NCBI RefSeq assembly: GCF_000313755.1
Contig: NZ_AMZB01000136.1
Span: 1-64,000 of the forward strand
DNA length: 64,000 nt
Reading direction: 5' to 3'
From: Pseudomonas nitroreducens TX1
Lineage (GTDB): Bacteria > Pseudomonadota > Gammaproteobacteria > Pseudomonadales > Pseudomonadaceae
The translations under genes were made by a program, and so were the position numbers. Positions 1 to 8,775 of this stretch are shown one piece after another (the stretch's first letter is position 1; each line of letters begins with the position of its first letter). The notes under the pieces were generated by a model. It was given only the letters and a program-made list of their open reading frames with translations, was not told the origin of the DNA and made no database searches.

Positions 1-30
1 AAAAGCCGCCCCGAGGGGCGGCTTTTTTTC
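1..30. terminator. Bidirectional intrinsic terminator after cyoE
   Basis: A GCCGCCCC/GGGGCGGC stem with a tiny loop is flanked by an A run on the left and a T run on the right, so it can work on either strand. It lies just past the cyoE stop codon and probably ends the cyo transcript. Confidence 0.8.
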
Positions 31-47
31 GTTGCAGCACAGCAGCC

Positions 48-935
48 TTACAGCGCCGCCAGCATCGACTGGGCCGGGATGGCCTGGAAGTCGATGGACA
101 TCATCAGGCTCAGCACGCTGATCGCGATGATGGAGAAGGCGAACAACTGGCGTGCCCAGCGGCGGTCGTCCTCGGCACTGAAGCCTTTCACCGCGATGAA
201 CAGCCACCAGGCACTGACGGCCAGCGCCACCACCAGGTAACCGTAGCCGGCAAAGCCGGTCACAGTCAGCAGCAGGGTCGCCAGGCCGAAGGCCACGACG
301 TAGTAGAGGATCTGCTTCTTGGTCGCTTCGATGCCCTGCTCCACCGGCAGCACGGGAATCCCGGCAGCGCGATAGTCGTTGAGGCGGAAGATCGCGATGG
401 CGTAACTGTGCGGCATCTGCCAGAGGCAGAAGATCAGCAGCAGCACCGCCGCGCCCATGTCGAAGTGACCGCTGGCGGCGCAGTAGCCCACCACCGGCGG
501 CATGGCTCCGGAGAGACTGCCGACCAGCGTGCCGTAGACCGAGCTGCGCTTGAGCCAGAGGCTGTAGAGCACGACGTAGACGAAGAAGCCGAACGCGGCG
601 AGCAGGGTCGCCTGCACGTTGGTCTTCCACGCCAGCAGGCCGAAGCCCGCCACACCGAGCACCACGCCGTGGGCCATGGCGGCCTTCAGCGAGATCTGCC
701 CGGTCACGGTGACACGAGTGCGGGTACGCTCCATGAAGCGATCGATGTCGCGGTCGATGCAGTTGTTGAACACACAACCACTGGCAACCACCAGGGACAG
801 GCCGATCACGGTGGCCAGCAGCAGCATCGGGTCAACGCTGCCGCGAGCGGCGAGGAAGTAGCCCCCCGCCACCGCGATCAGGTTGCCGAAGATGATGCCC
901 GGCTTGGCCACCAGCAGATAACGCTTGAGTTTCAC
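48..935 (-). CDS. cyoE: Protoheme IX farnesyltransferase (heme O synthase)
   Basis: CyoE transfers a farnesyl group from farnesyl diphosphate to heme B to make heme O, the cofactor of the bo3 oxidase; it acts in the inner membrane. The protein is a multi-span UbiA-type prenyltransferase with the Asp-rich NNCIDRDID motif followed by a MERT segment, and a second conserved stretch around [12 protein letters not shown] chose the GTG at 935 (protein starts [13 protein letters not shown]), which gives 295 residues, the usual family length, and has GAGGG about 9 bases upstream. A longer in-frame start at 992 would add residues unlike the family and overlap cyoD. It is the last gene of the cyoABCDE operon, 11 bases after cyoD. 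Confidence 0.95.
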   Translation of the reverse strand: MKLKRYLLVAKPGIIFGNLIAVAGGYFLAARGSVDPMLLLATVIGLSLVVASGCVFNNCIDRDIDRFMERTRTRVTVTGQISLKAAMAHGVVLGVAGFGLLAWKTNVQATLLAAFGFFVYVVLYSLWLKRSSVYGTLVGSLSGAMPPVVGYCAASGHFDMGAAVLLLIFCLWQMPHSYAIAIFRLNDYRAAGIPVLPVEQGIEATKKQILYYVVAFGLATLLLTVTGFAGYGYLVVALAVSAWWLFIAVKGFSAEDDRRWARQLFAFSIIAISVLSLMMSIDFQAIPAQSMLAAL

Positions 936-946
936 GGCATCGGCCC

Positions 947-1312
947 TCAGGGCATCGGCATCATCAGGGCGTCTGCGGTGTAGATGATCCACAGCGACAG
1001 ACCGACCACCAGCAGGATGATGATGGCGGTGAAGATGAATGCCATGACGTTCCAGCGGCCTTCGGAGCTGAAGTTCATGTGCAGGAAGCAGATCAGGTGC
1101 ACGACGACCTGGACCAGGCCCAGGATCACCATGGTCAGCAGGGTGGCATGACGCGAGAAGCCACCGTCGATGACCATGTAGAACGGGATGGCGGTCAGGA
1201 TCACCGAGAGCACGAAGCCGATGGCGTACGAGCCCAGGCTGCCGTGGCCGGCACCGTGGGAATCGTGGCCGTGGGCGCCATGGGAGTCGTGATGATGTGC
1301 AGCAGCGGACAT
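947..1312 (-). CDS. cyoD: Cytochrome bo3 ubiquinol oxidase subunit IV
   Basis: CyoD is the small subunit of the bo3 quinol oxidase and helps assemble or stabilise the metal centres of subunit I. The 121-residue protein has a His/Gly-rich N-terminus (several HDSHG-like units) and then three membrane segments, the standard layout for subunit IV. The chosen ATG overlaps the cyoC stop in a TAATG arrangement, typical of translational coupling; longer upstream starts would run into cyoC. The His-rich head is a little unusual and resembles the His-rich N-terminus of the neighbouring CyoC, which may reflect a shared local sequence bias. Confidence 0.95.
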   Translation of the reverse strand: MSAAAHHHDSHGAHGHDSHGAGHGSLGSYAIGFVLSVILTAIPFYMVIDGGFSRHATLLTMVILGLVQVVVHLICFLHMNFSSEGRWNVMAFIFTAIIILLVVGLSLWIIYTADALMMPMP

Positions 1313-1941
1313 TACAGAGCCCCCATCAGGTAGACGACGGTGAATACGCAGATCCAGACGATGTCCAGGAAGTGCCAGAACAGGCTCAGGCACATCATGC
1401 GGGTGTTGTTCTGCGCGGTCAGGCCACGGGTGCCGATCTGCGCCATCAGCACCAGCATCCACAGCAGGCCTGCGGAAACGTGCAGGCCGTGCATGCCGAC
1501 CAGGGTGAAGAAGGACGACAGGAAGGCGCTGCGGCTCGGGCCGAAGCCTTCGACGATCAGGTGATGGAACTCGTTGAGTTCCATACCGATGAACGCCGCG
1601 CCGCAGAGGAAGGTCACGCCCAGCCAGGCGATGGCCTTGCCCTTGGCACCCTTGTGCGCGGCCAGCATGGCCAGGCCGTAGGTGCAGGAGGAGATCAGCA
1701 GGATCGCGGTTTCGACGGCCACGTAGGGCAGTTCGAAAATGTCCTTGCCGCTCGGTCCGCCGGCCGTGTGGTTGACCAGCACGGCGTAGGTGGCGAAGAC
1801 GCTGGCGAAGAGGATGCAGTCGGTCATCAGGTACAGCCAGAAGCCGAATACCGTCATACCGCCGCTGTCATGGGCGTGGTCGTGGTCGTGCGCCGCTTCG
1901 TGCGTATCGACCAGGTGTTGATTCAGTACTGCCGTCGACAT
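1312..1941 (-). CDS. cyoC: Cytochrome bo3 ubiquinol oxidase subunit III
   Basis: Subunit III of the heme-copper quinol oxidase, 209 residues with five predicted membrane helices. It stabilises the oxidase and lines the lipid cavity near the proton entry of subunit I. Conserved subunit III features are visible: [11 protein letters not shown] in the first helix, a Glu-containing ELNEFHHL segment, and the [12 protein letters not shown] helix. The N-terminus is rich in His-Asp pairs (residues about 13-23). Start at ATG 1941 gives the usual length and lies 4 bases after the cyoB stop. It overlaps cyoD by one base. Confidence 0.96.
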   Translation of the reverse strand: MSTAVLNQHLVDTHEAAHDHDHAHDSGGMTVFGFWLYLMTDCILFASVFATYAVLVNHTAGGPSGKDIFELPYVAVETAILLISSCTYGLAMLAAHKGAKGKAIAWLGVTFLCGAAFIGMELNEFHHLIVEGFGPSRSAFLSSFFTLVGMHGLHVSAGLLWMLVLMAQIGTRGLTAQNNTRMMCLSLFWHFLDIVWICVFTVVYLMGAL

Positions 1942-1945
1942 GGTT

Positions 1946-3928
1946 TTATACCTGCTGCGCGGTGGCGAGTTTCTGGAAGTTGGCGTTCTCGATGCGCTCG
2001 ATCTCATCCGGCTGGACGTAGTAGTCCAGGTCGGTGACGTAGCTGCGCACGATGATCGACGCGATCATGCCGACGAAGCCAACACCCACCAGCCACCAGA
2101 TGTGCCAGATGGCGGCGAAGCCGAAGAGGAAGGCGAACACGGCGATGGAGAAGCCAGCGGCAGTGTTCTTCGGCATGTGGATCGGCGCGTAGGCCGGCAG
2201 CTTGCGGTACGCGGTACCGGTCTGCTTCATGTCGTGGAACGCGTCGATGTCGTTGACCTTCGGCAGTTCGGCGAAGTTGTAGTACGGCGGCGGCGAGGAA
2301 GTGGACCATTCCAGGGTACGGCCACCCCATGGGTCGCCGGTCAGGTCGGCCAGTTGCTTGCGGTTCTTGATCGACACCAGCAGCTGGATCAGCTGGCAGG
2401 CGATACCGAAGAAGATCAGCACGGCGCCGAAGAACGCCACCACCAGGTACGGCTTCCACATCGGGTTGTCGTAGTGGTTCAGGCGCCGGGTCATGCCCAT
2501 GAAGCCGAGGATGTACAGCGGCATGAAGGCCATGTAGAAGCCGACCAGCCAGCACCAGAAGGAACGCTTGCCCCACTTCTCGTCCAGCTTGAAGCCGAAG
2601 GCTTTCGGGAACCAGAAGACGAAGCCGGCCAGGTAGCCGAACACCGCACCACCGATGATGGTGTTGTGGAAGTGGGCGATCAGGAACAGGCTGTTGTGCA
2701 GCAGGTAGTCAGCGCCCGGGATGGCCAGCAGAACGCCGGTCATGCCACCGATGGTGAAGGTGACGATGAAGCCCAGGGTCCACAGGATCGGGGTGTCGAA
2801 GCGCAGGCGGCCACGGTAGATGGTGAACAGCCAGTTGAACAGCTTCACCCCGGTCGGGATGGAGATCAGCATGGTCGCAACGCCGAAGAAGCCGTTGACG
2901 TCGCCGCCCGAACCCATGGTGAAGAAGTGGTGCAGCCACACGGTGAAGCCGAGGAAGGTGATCGCGGCGCTCGCCCACACCATCGAGGTGTAGCCGAACA
3001 TGCGCTTGCCGGCGAAGGTCGCGGTGACTTCGGAGAAGATGCCGAAGGCCGGCAGGATCAGGATGTACACCTCAGGATGGCCCCAGGCCCAGAAGAGGTT
3101 GATGTACATCATGGCGTTGCCGCCCAGCTCGTTGGTGAAGAAGTGCATGTCGAAGTAGCGATCCAGCGACAGCAGGCCCAGGGCCGCGGTCAGGATCGGG
3201 AACGACGCAACGATCAGGATGTTGGCGAAGGTGCAGGTCCAGGTGAAGATCGGCATCTGCATCAGCTTCATGCCGGGGGTGCGCATCTTGAACACGGTGA
3301 CCAGGAAGTTGATACCCGTGAGCAAGGTACCCATACCCGAGATCTGTAGCGCCCAGATGTAGTAGTCCACACCCACGCCCGGGCTGTAGGCCAGTTCGGA
3401 CAGCGGCGGGTAGGCGACCCAGCCGGTACGGGCGAATTCGCCCAAGCCCAGCGAGACGTTCACCAGCATGGCGCTGACGACCAGCAGCCAGAAGCTCAGG
3501 GAGTTCAGGAACGGGAACGCCACGTCGCGCGCGCCGATCTGCAGCGGCACGGCCAGGTTCATCAGGCCGGTCATGAAGGGCATGGCCATGAAGATGATCA
3601 TGATCACGCCGTGGGCGGTGAAGATCTGGTCGTAGTGTTCCGGCGGCAGGTAGCCGTGGTTGGCGCCTTCAGCCAGTGCGAGCTGGCCGCGCATCATGAT
3701 GGCGTCGGCAAAGCCGCGCAGGAGCATGATCAGGGCGACGATGATGTACATCACGCCGATCTTCTTGTGGTCGATGGACGTCAGCCACTCGGTCCACAGG
3801 TAGGTCCACTTGCGGTAGTAGGTGATCGCGCCGAACACACCGAGGCCCAGCAGGGCGACGACGGCCAGCGTGATGACGATGATCGGCTCGTGATACGGCA
3901 CGGCCGACAGTGTCAGTTTCCCGAACAT
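1946..3928 (-). CDS. cyoB: Cytochrome bo3 ubiquinol oxidase subunit I
   Basis: Catalytic subunit of the proton-pumping bo3 oxidase: it reduces O2 to water with electrons from ubiquinol via heme b, heme o3 and CuB. At 660 residues it is near E. coli CyoB in length. Key motifs are in place: TAHGVIMI for a heme b histidine ligand, WGHPEVY (about residue 282) with the CuB His and cross-linked Tyr, WLHHFFTMG (about 331) with two CuB His, the K-channel [11 protein letters not shown], and HFHNTIIGG (about 418) with the heme o3 and heme b His. Many transmembrane helices are obvious. It is the second gene of the operon, 6 bases after cyoA. Confidence 0.98.
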   Translation of the reverse strand: MFGKLTLSAVPYHEPIIVITLAVVALLGLGVFGAITYYRKWTYLWTEWLTSIDHKKIGVMYIIVALIMLLRGFADAIMMRGQLALAEGANHGYLPPEHYDQIFTAHGVIMIIFMAMPFMTGLMNLAVPLQIGARDVAFPFLNSLSFWLLVVSAMLVNVSLGLGEFARTGWVAYPPLSELAYSPGVGVDYYIWALQISGMGTLLTGINFLVTVFKMRTPGMKLMQMPIFTWTCTFANILIVASFPILTAALGLLSLDRYFDMHFFTNELGGNAMMYINLFWAWGHPEVYILILPAFGIFSEVTATFAGKRMFGYTSMVWASAAITFLGFTVWLHHFFTMGSGGDVNGFFGVATMLISIPTGVKLFNWLFTIYRGRLRFDTPILWTLGFIVTFTIGGMTGVLLAIPGADYLLHNSLFLIAHFHNTIIGGAVFGYLAGFVFWFPKAFGFKLDEKWGKRSFWCWLVGFYMAFMPLYILGFMGMTRRLNHYDNPMWKPYLVVAFFGAVLIFFGIACQLIQLLVSIKNRKQLADLTGDPWGGRTLEWSTSSPPPYYNFAELPKVNDIDAFHDMKQTGTAYRKLPAYAPIHMPKNTAAGFSIAVFAFLFGFAAIWHIWWLVGVGFVGMIASIIVRSYVTDLDYYVQPDEIERIENANFQKLATAQQV

Positions 3929-3934
3929 CTGTGC

Positions 3935-4918
3935 TTACTCCTGGCTCGGATTCATTTGCATGCCCGGCATGTTGCTCATGTCGTGGCCCGCCATGGCGGC
4001 CTCTTCATGCGCTTCGCCGTGCTCGCCCTTCTCGGCCTGCTCTTTGGCTTCGTGGGCCTTGGCCATGGCGTGGCCGGCGTGTTCCCACTTGTTCAGCACG
4101 TGGGAGAACAGCTCGGGGCTGACGGTGGCGAAGTAGGTCGCCGGGACGTTCTCGGTCGGCTTCACCAGCTCCGGGTACTGATCAAGGTTCAGGGTCTGCT
4201 GCGAGGCCTTGACCTTCGCGACCCACTCCTGGAAGCCCTGCTCGGAGGTGGAGATGGCCTTGAACTTCATGCCCGAGAAGCCGCCGCCGCTGTAGTTCGC
4301 GGAGATGCCGTCGAACACGCCTTCTTCGTTGGCGATCAGGTGCAGCTTGGTCAGCATCCCGGCCATGGAGTAGATCTGGCTACCCAGCTGCGGGATGAAG
4401 AACGAGTTCATCACCGAATCCGAGGTGATCTGGAAGTTCACCGGGGTGTCTTTCGGGAAGGCGATCTCGTTGACGGTGGCGATACCCTGTTCCGGGTAGA
4501 TGAACAGCCACTTCCAGTCCAGCGAGATGGCCTGGATGGTCACCGGCTTGACCTCGGAGTCCAGCGGACGGTAAGGGTCCAGCTTGTGGGTGCTCTCCCA
4601 GGTGATCCAGCCGAGCACGGCGATGATCAGGCAGGGAACCAGCCACACCACCAGCTCGATCCTGGTCGAGTGGGACCAGTCCGGCATGTAGGTGGCCTTG
4701 GTGTTCGAAGCCCGGTATTTCCAGGCGAACGCAAAGGTCATCAGGATGACCGGCACCACCACGATCAGCATCAGCAGGGTTGCCGTGATGATCAGGGACT
4801 TCTCGTCAGCGCCGACCTGCCCTTTCGGGTCGAACAGCGCCATGTTGCAACCACCGAGCATCAGCATCGGCAGCCACGCCAGTCTCTTCAAAATTCCTGT
4901 GTACTGCTCTTTTTTCAT
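3935..4918 (-). CDS. cyoA: Cytochrome bo3 ubiquinol oxidase subunit II (lipoprotein)
   Basis: Subunit II of the bo3 oxidase. The 327-residue protein begins with a lipoprotein signal peptide; the lipobox is LGGC with the acylated cysteine at residue 24. Two membrane helices follow, then a periplasmic cupredoxin fold that lacks CuA ligands, as expected for a quinol rather than a cytochrome c oxidase. The C-terminal tail after about residue 285 is rich in His, Glu and Met, ending MPGMQMNPSQE, a possible metal-binding tail not typical of the E. coli protein. First gene of the operon; the preceding 926 bases hold no supportable gene. Confidence 0.96.
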   Translation of the reverse strand: MKKEQYTGILKRLAWLPMLMLGGCNMALFDPKGQVGADEKSLIITATLLMLIVVVPVILMTFAFAWKYRASNTKATYMPDWSHSTRIELVVWLVPCLIIAVLGWITWESTHKLDPYRPLDSEVKPVTIQAISLDWKWLFIYPEQGIATVNEIAFPKDTPVNFQITSDSVMNSFFIPQLGSQIYSMAGMLTKLHLIANEEGVFDGISANYSGGGFSGMKFKAISTSEQGFQEWVAKVKASQQTLNLDQYPELVKPTENVPATYFATVSPELFSHVLNKWEHAGHAMAKAHEAKEQAEKGEHGEAHEEAAMAGHDMSNMPGMQMNPSQE

Positions 4919-5844
4919 CTTGCGGCCTTAGTGGATGAAAATCGCTTCACCGCCCATGAGCCTTCGCCACGCATTGCTCGACGACTCGTTACCCGCGACT
5001 TTTCCAAGCCGCCTGCCAGGGCTGTCATGGATTCACGAACGCGGCCGCAAGGATTCCAGGCAAAGGGAGGTCGCCCGGTCTTCGCGATGCGAAACCGATT
5101 TCGTCAGCTGATTCGTTCCGTGTTATTCAGCGTGTGGTGTCTGGACTGGCGGCCCGCTAGAGCGCGCGCGTCGCACACCGGATGCACGAGCGGATTGCCC
5201 GACTCGTCTTATGACAGGAGCCCACCAATGGCAGCCCCCTGTTGTTATGCCGCTGCACCGAAGGGTGAACACTGGCAATGATCTGCGTCAGTGCGACTCA
5301 GCGATTTGGGGGTAGGAAATGGACGGCGGATATTACAAAGCATTTCAGAAATGCCTTTCAAGGCCCATTCCGCCCATTTTTTACAAGATATTTTCTCACC
5401 CCGAGAAACAGTCCCATCTGAAATCGCTCAGAAAACGATCAACTCATACCAATAGCGCAAGGCTTCAGCTCGCCACCAGGGTCTTGCACGCGCGTGCCAC
5501 ACGACTGTGTCAGAACCATGAAACACGCGGCTTCCAGCCCATCACCATGAGGGCACCATGAGGTGCTAACGCCATTGGCAAAGACCTTGCCATGATGGGG
5601 ATCAAGCACCGTTGCGAAAGAGACGGAAACGCCTTGCGCACCCTGCGACACATCGACGCACTGGAACGTTTGCAAGACGGAAAATCATTCAATTTGTGAC
5701 GACAGTACCCGGAGAATCAGATCGAACCCACAACATGCGCGTATGGTTCCGGGGACGAAACCCGACTGCCATGGCCGGCGAGACGACCATGGCAGGAGAT
5801 GAAATACCCGGGGCGAAAACGCTCCCGACACCCAGCGCCGTCGA
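4919..5844. other. Intergenic region upstream of cyoA, no supportable gene
   Basis: This 926-base gap separates the cyo operon from the end of the TolC-like gene; both are read leftward. Short open frames occur (for example 5319-5561 plus, 5439-5675 minus) but none has a recognisable protein, a good ribosome site or codon use like its neighbours. The stretch 5330-5460 is clearly AT-richer than its surroundings and contains a candidate cyo promoter. A perfect inverted repeat TGCCATGG/CCATGGCA (5767-5774 and 5787-5794) with a 12-base loop lies just past the TolC-like stop, but no proper T run follows on the minus strand. Confidence 0.6.
5332..5361 (-). promoter_or_regulatory. Candidate sigma-70 promoter for cyoABCDE with palindrome in spacer
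   Basis: On the minus strand TTGAAA and TGTAAT are separated by 18 bases. The spacer carries a 15-base palindrome, GCATTTCAGAAATGC (5340-5354 on the plus strand), that could be an operator. It would give a leader of about 400 bases before cyoA. This is pattern matching only; a promoter nearer cyoA is possible. Confidence 0.35.
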
Positions 5845-7458
5845 TCAGTGGCTGGAGGCTTCGTGCCCGGGCGCCAGCCAGGCCATCAGTCCGCTGGTCT
5901 CGGCACGAATGCGCAGATCGGAGGTGACCGAGTTGTAGTAGGTATCCGACGCTTCGAGCTGGTGGGAGTAGTACTCGTTCTCGGCGATCAGCACATCCAG
6001 CAGGGTGCGCTTGCCCAAGTGGTACCACTGGTCATAGAACATCTTGCGGACCCGATCGGCCTCGCTCAGCAACTCCTTGTAGTCGGCCGCCCGGGAGGCC
6101 GACAGATCACGCTGCTGGACCAGATTGCGAATGGTGTACTCCGACTCACGACGAGTCGCTTCCATCTTCTGCTCCGCCGCGTTGGCCCGCGAGTAGGCAG
6201 CACGCTGCGCCGCCGACGCCGAACCACCGGTGAAAGCCGTCCACTCGACAGCAAGGCCCGTCGACCAGGGCGCCTCGTTGTTCATCATGTTGCCACCGGC
6301 ACTGCGCCCGACGACCCAGTTCAGCTTCGGCATGCGCGAGGACTTCACCGAGTCCGCGTTGGCCAGCGCTGCCTCCTGCTCCCAGCGTGCCTGGCGAATC
6401 GCCGGCATATCCGACAACTGAGCCAGCGCCTGATCCAACGGCATAGGAGTCCAGTCCCATTTCGCATTGGCCGGCACCGTTACGTCTTCGCCGACTAATC
6501 TGGCCAGGGTGGTTTTCACTTCCTGGAGCTTGGCTTGCACCGTGTCACGCGCGGTCTCCGCCTGCAGGAGGCGTGAGCGAGCCTGTACCGCCTCACTGGC
6601 ACGACCGGGGTCCACCTGGGCGATCTTCGACAGCATGTCCACCAACTCGCGCATGCGGGTCACGTACTGGTCACTGATCGTCAGCGCCTGTTGCTGGTGA
6701 GCCAACTCCACCACGGCCGACGCCGTATTGTACGCAACGGTGACCTCCGACTGCGCCAGCGCTTCCTGCTGCGCGTTCGCGGTTTTCTCACGGCTATCGA
6801 TGGTGTGGCCGATGGTGCCGAAATCATAGATCGGCGTAGTCATCTGCACGGTGGTGCTGCCGCTGTTGTCGTACTCGTCGCTCTTCTTGCTCTGCCAGGA
6901 CTTCGAGGCCGCGCTGACCTGAACCTGCGGCCAGCGTGCGCCCTTGGCCTGATCCACATCCCCCTTGGCAGCCTGCCAGTTGGCATCGGCCTGCTTCATC
7001 TCCGGGCTGATCTGCAACGCGGTGCTGACCATCTGGCGCAGGTACTCCAACGAGGCCTCCGAGCTTCCCAGGCTGGGGGAGGAAACACTGCCGCCTGAGC
7101 CGAACGAACCGCCAACGCCGACACCTATCGGCACACTCAGGTCCAGCTTGGGCTGTGCGGCTTGCTTCACCGGGCTGGACGAAGCAGCGGGCGCAGCTGC
7201 CAAGGTTACTTTCGCGCTTTCGACCACCGGAGCAGCGCTCGAAGGCGCGGCGACAACCACAGCTGCCGGGGCCGGTTCGGCAGCCTGGCCCGCCTGAGTC
7301 GATCTCGGCGTGGAGTAGAAGGTCAACGTGTCGCTCGTGTCATAGGCGGAAGCATTGGCAAGACCTGCCAGCGACGACATTGCAATGACCAGAGCCGGGC
7401 GACAGAAACACCATCGCTGATTCTTGAATGGGTGGAAGCTGGATGTACGGCTACTCAT
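5845..7458 (-). CDS. TolC-family outer-membrane channel of the adhesin type I secretion system
   Basis: A 537-residue outer-membrane efflux protein, the outer-membrane duct of the type I secretion system encoded with the two genes upstream. The C-terminal two thirds show the TolC pattern: long amphipathic coiled helices with repeated Ala/Gln/Glu heptads and the ATPIYDFG-like strand entry (here TTPIYDFGTIG). Unusually, the signal peptide is followed by an Ala/Pro/Val-rich, low-complexity linker and a Gly-Ser stretch (roughly residues 40-130) before the first TolC helix. Start at ATG 7458 is 4 bases after the membrane-fusion gene and preceded by GAGAGAG. It corresponds functionally to LapE/LapH or BapB proteins. 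Last gene of the exporter unit. Confidence 0.9.
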   Translation of the reverse strand: MSSRTSSFHPFKNQRWCFCRPALVIAMSSLAGLANASAYDTSDTLTFYSTPRSTQAGQAAEPAPAAVVVAAPSSAAPVVESAKVTLAAAPAASSSPVKQAAQPKLDLSVPIGVGVGGSFGSGGSVSSPSLGSSEASLEYLRQMVSTALQISPEMKQADANWQAAKGDVDQAKGARWPQVQVSAASKSWQSKKSDEYDNSGSTTVQMTTPIYDFGTIGHTIDSREKTANAQQEALAQSEVTVAYNTASAVVELAHQQQALTISDQYVTRMRELVDMLSKIAQVDPGRASEAVQARSRLLQAETARDTVQAKLQEVKTTLARLVGEDVTVPANAKWDWTPMPLDQALAQLSDMPAIRQARWEQEAALANADSVKSSRMPKLNWVVGRSAGGNMMNNEAPWSTGLAVEWTAFTGGSASAAQRAAYSRANAAEQKMEATRRESEYTIRNLVQQRDLSASRAADYKELLSEADRVRKMFYDQWYHLGKRTLLDVLIAENEYYSHQLEASDTYYNSVTSDLRIRAETSGLMAWLAPGHEASSH

Positions 7459-7462
7459 TGCA

Positions 7463-8770
7463 TTATCTCTCTCGGAAGGCCTCACGCGCCTTGAGCGCAG
7501 GTTTGAGGATGTAGTCCAGGATGGTTTTCTCGCCGGTACGTATCTCTACCGTCGCGGTCATACCGGGGATGATCGGGAAGTGTTTGTCGCCGCGAGTGAG
7601 CTCGGCCTGGTCGGTGCGAATCAGTACGCGGTAATAGGTGTCCGGCTTGCCCTGCTGGCGGGCGCGGTCGTCGTCCTTGATGGTGTCCGGGCTGATGAGC
7701 TCGACCTTGCCGCTGAGGCCGCCATAGATGGCGAAGTCGTAGGCGGAAATCTTCACGGTGGCCTCCAGCCCGGGGCGCAGGAATGCCACGTCAGAGGGCA
7801 GGATCTTGGCTTCCACCAGCAGCTTGTCCTCCAGCGGGACGATTTCCATGATGTCCTGGCCCTGCTGGATGACGCCGCCGATGGTGTTGACGCGCACGTT
7901 CTTCACGATGCCCTTCAAGGGGGCCGTCAGCGTGGTGCGCTTCATCACGTCCTCGCGCCCCGCCGCATTCTCCACCGATTGCGCGAGCTCACTTTCGACA
8001 CGGGTCAGTTCGGCGTTGGCGTCGGAGCGGTACTTGTTACGGCGCTCGCTGATCTGCAGGTTGAACTCGTTTGCCTGGCGTTTCATGCGCAGGATTTCAA
8101 CGTCGGAGATCAGGCCTTGCTTGGCCAGGCGCTCCGAGACGGCCAGCTCACCGTTCGCCAGAGACAGGCTCTTCTGCAGCCCCGAAATGCCTTCGTCCAG
8201 TGCTTGCTTGCGGGCGTTATAAGCCTCGGTCTCGGCACTGACGATCGACGGCACGGCGATGACATCCGCAGGGAACACCAGCGGCTGACCGTAGGCCTCC
8301 GAGCGCAGGCGGACCAGTTGCCCCTTCAGCGCCAGGGCTTTCGACTGCGCCTCACGATAGGAAGCGCCGGCACGGGTAGGGTCGATCTTCAGCAGGACCT
8401 GACCGGCCTCCACCACATCGCCCTCGCGCACGTTCATCTGCTCGAGGATGCCGCCTTCCAGGCTCTGGATAACCTGCTCGCGACTGGACGGGATCACCCT
8501 GCCCTCGCCCTTGGTGATTTCTTCCACCCGAGCGAAATAGGCCCAGATGAGCAGACCGAAGAACACCGCGGCGATCAGCAACAGCACCACCATGCTCGCG
8601 GTGGTCTTCTGGGCGATCAGCGCTGCCTGCAAGTCCGAGACATAGACAATGTCGTTGTCGCGCAGCCGCGCGACTTCTTTCGAGTAAGGGGAAACGTTCG
8701 TAGCCGCTACAGCCTTCTGGGGCCGAGCGACAGCAGGCACCGTTGCCGGCTTCGTTGGGGTATCGGTCAT
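7463..8770 (-). CDS. HlyD-family membrane fusion protein of the adhesin exporter
   Basis: Periplasmic adaptor that links the inner-membrane ABC exporter to the outer-membrane channel. 435 residues: cytoplasmic N-terminus, one membrane anchor at about residues 58-80, a first lipoyl half with GGILEQMNVREGDVV, a long alpha-helical hairpin (about 130-285), the second lipoyl half around TAPLKGIVKNV, and a beta-barrel domain ending near IPGMTATVEI. This is the standard HlyD/LapC order and length. Starts 5 bases after the ABC gene stop and ends 4 bases before the TolC-like start, so the three exporter genes form one tight unit. Confidence 0.94.
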   Translation of the reverse strand: MTDTPTKPATVPAVARPQKAVAATNVSPYSKEVARLRDNDIVYVSDLQAALIAQKTTASMVVLLLIAAVFFGLLIWAYFARVEEITKGEGRVIPSSREQVIQSLEGGILEQMNVREGDVVEAGQVLLKIDPTRAGASYREAQSKALALKGQLVRLRSEAYGQPLVFPADVIAVPSIVSAETEAYNARKQALDEGISGLQKSLSLANGELAVSERLAKQGLISDVEILRMKRQANEFNLQISERRNKYRSDANAELTRVESELAQSVENAAGREDVMKRTTLTAPLKGIVKNVRVNTIGGVIQQGQDIMEIVPLEDKLLVEAKILPSDVAFLRPGLEATVKISAYDFAIYGGLSGKVELISPDTIKDDDRARQQGKPDTYYRVLIRTDQAELTRGDKHFPIIPGMTATVEIRTGEKTILDYILKPALKAREAFRER

Positions 8771-8775
8771 GAGGT

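Noticed and set aside
5430-5460. Anr/Fnr box before cyo
   Set aside because: Only one half site (TTGAT on the minus strand) is present; the partner ATCAA is not at the right spacing.
5319-5561. 80-codon plus-strand frame in the cyoA upstream gap
   Set aside because: No recognisable protein or good ribosome site, and it overlaps the AT-rich promoter region.
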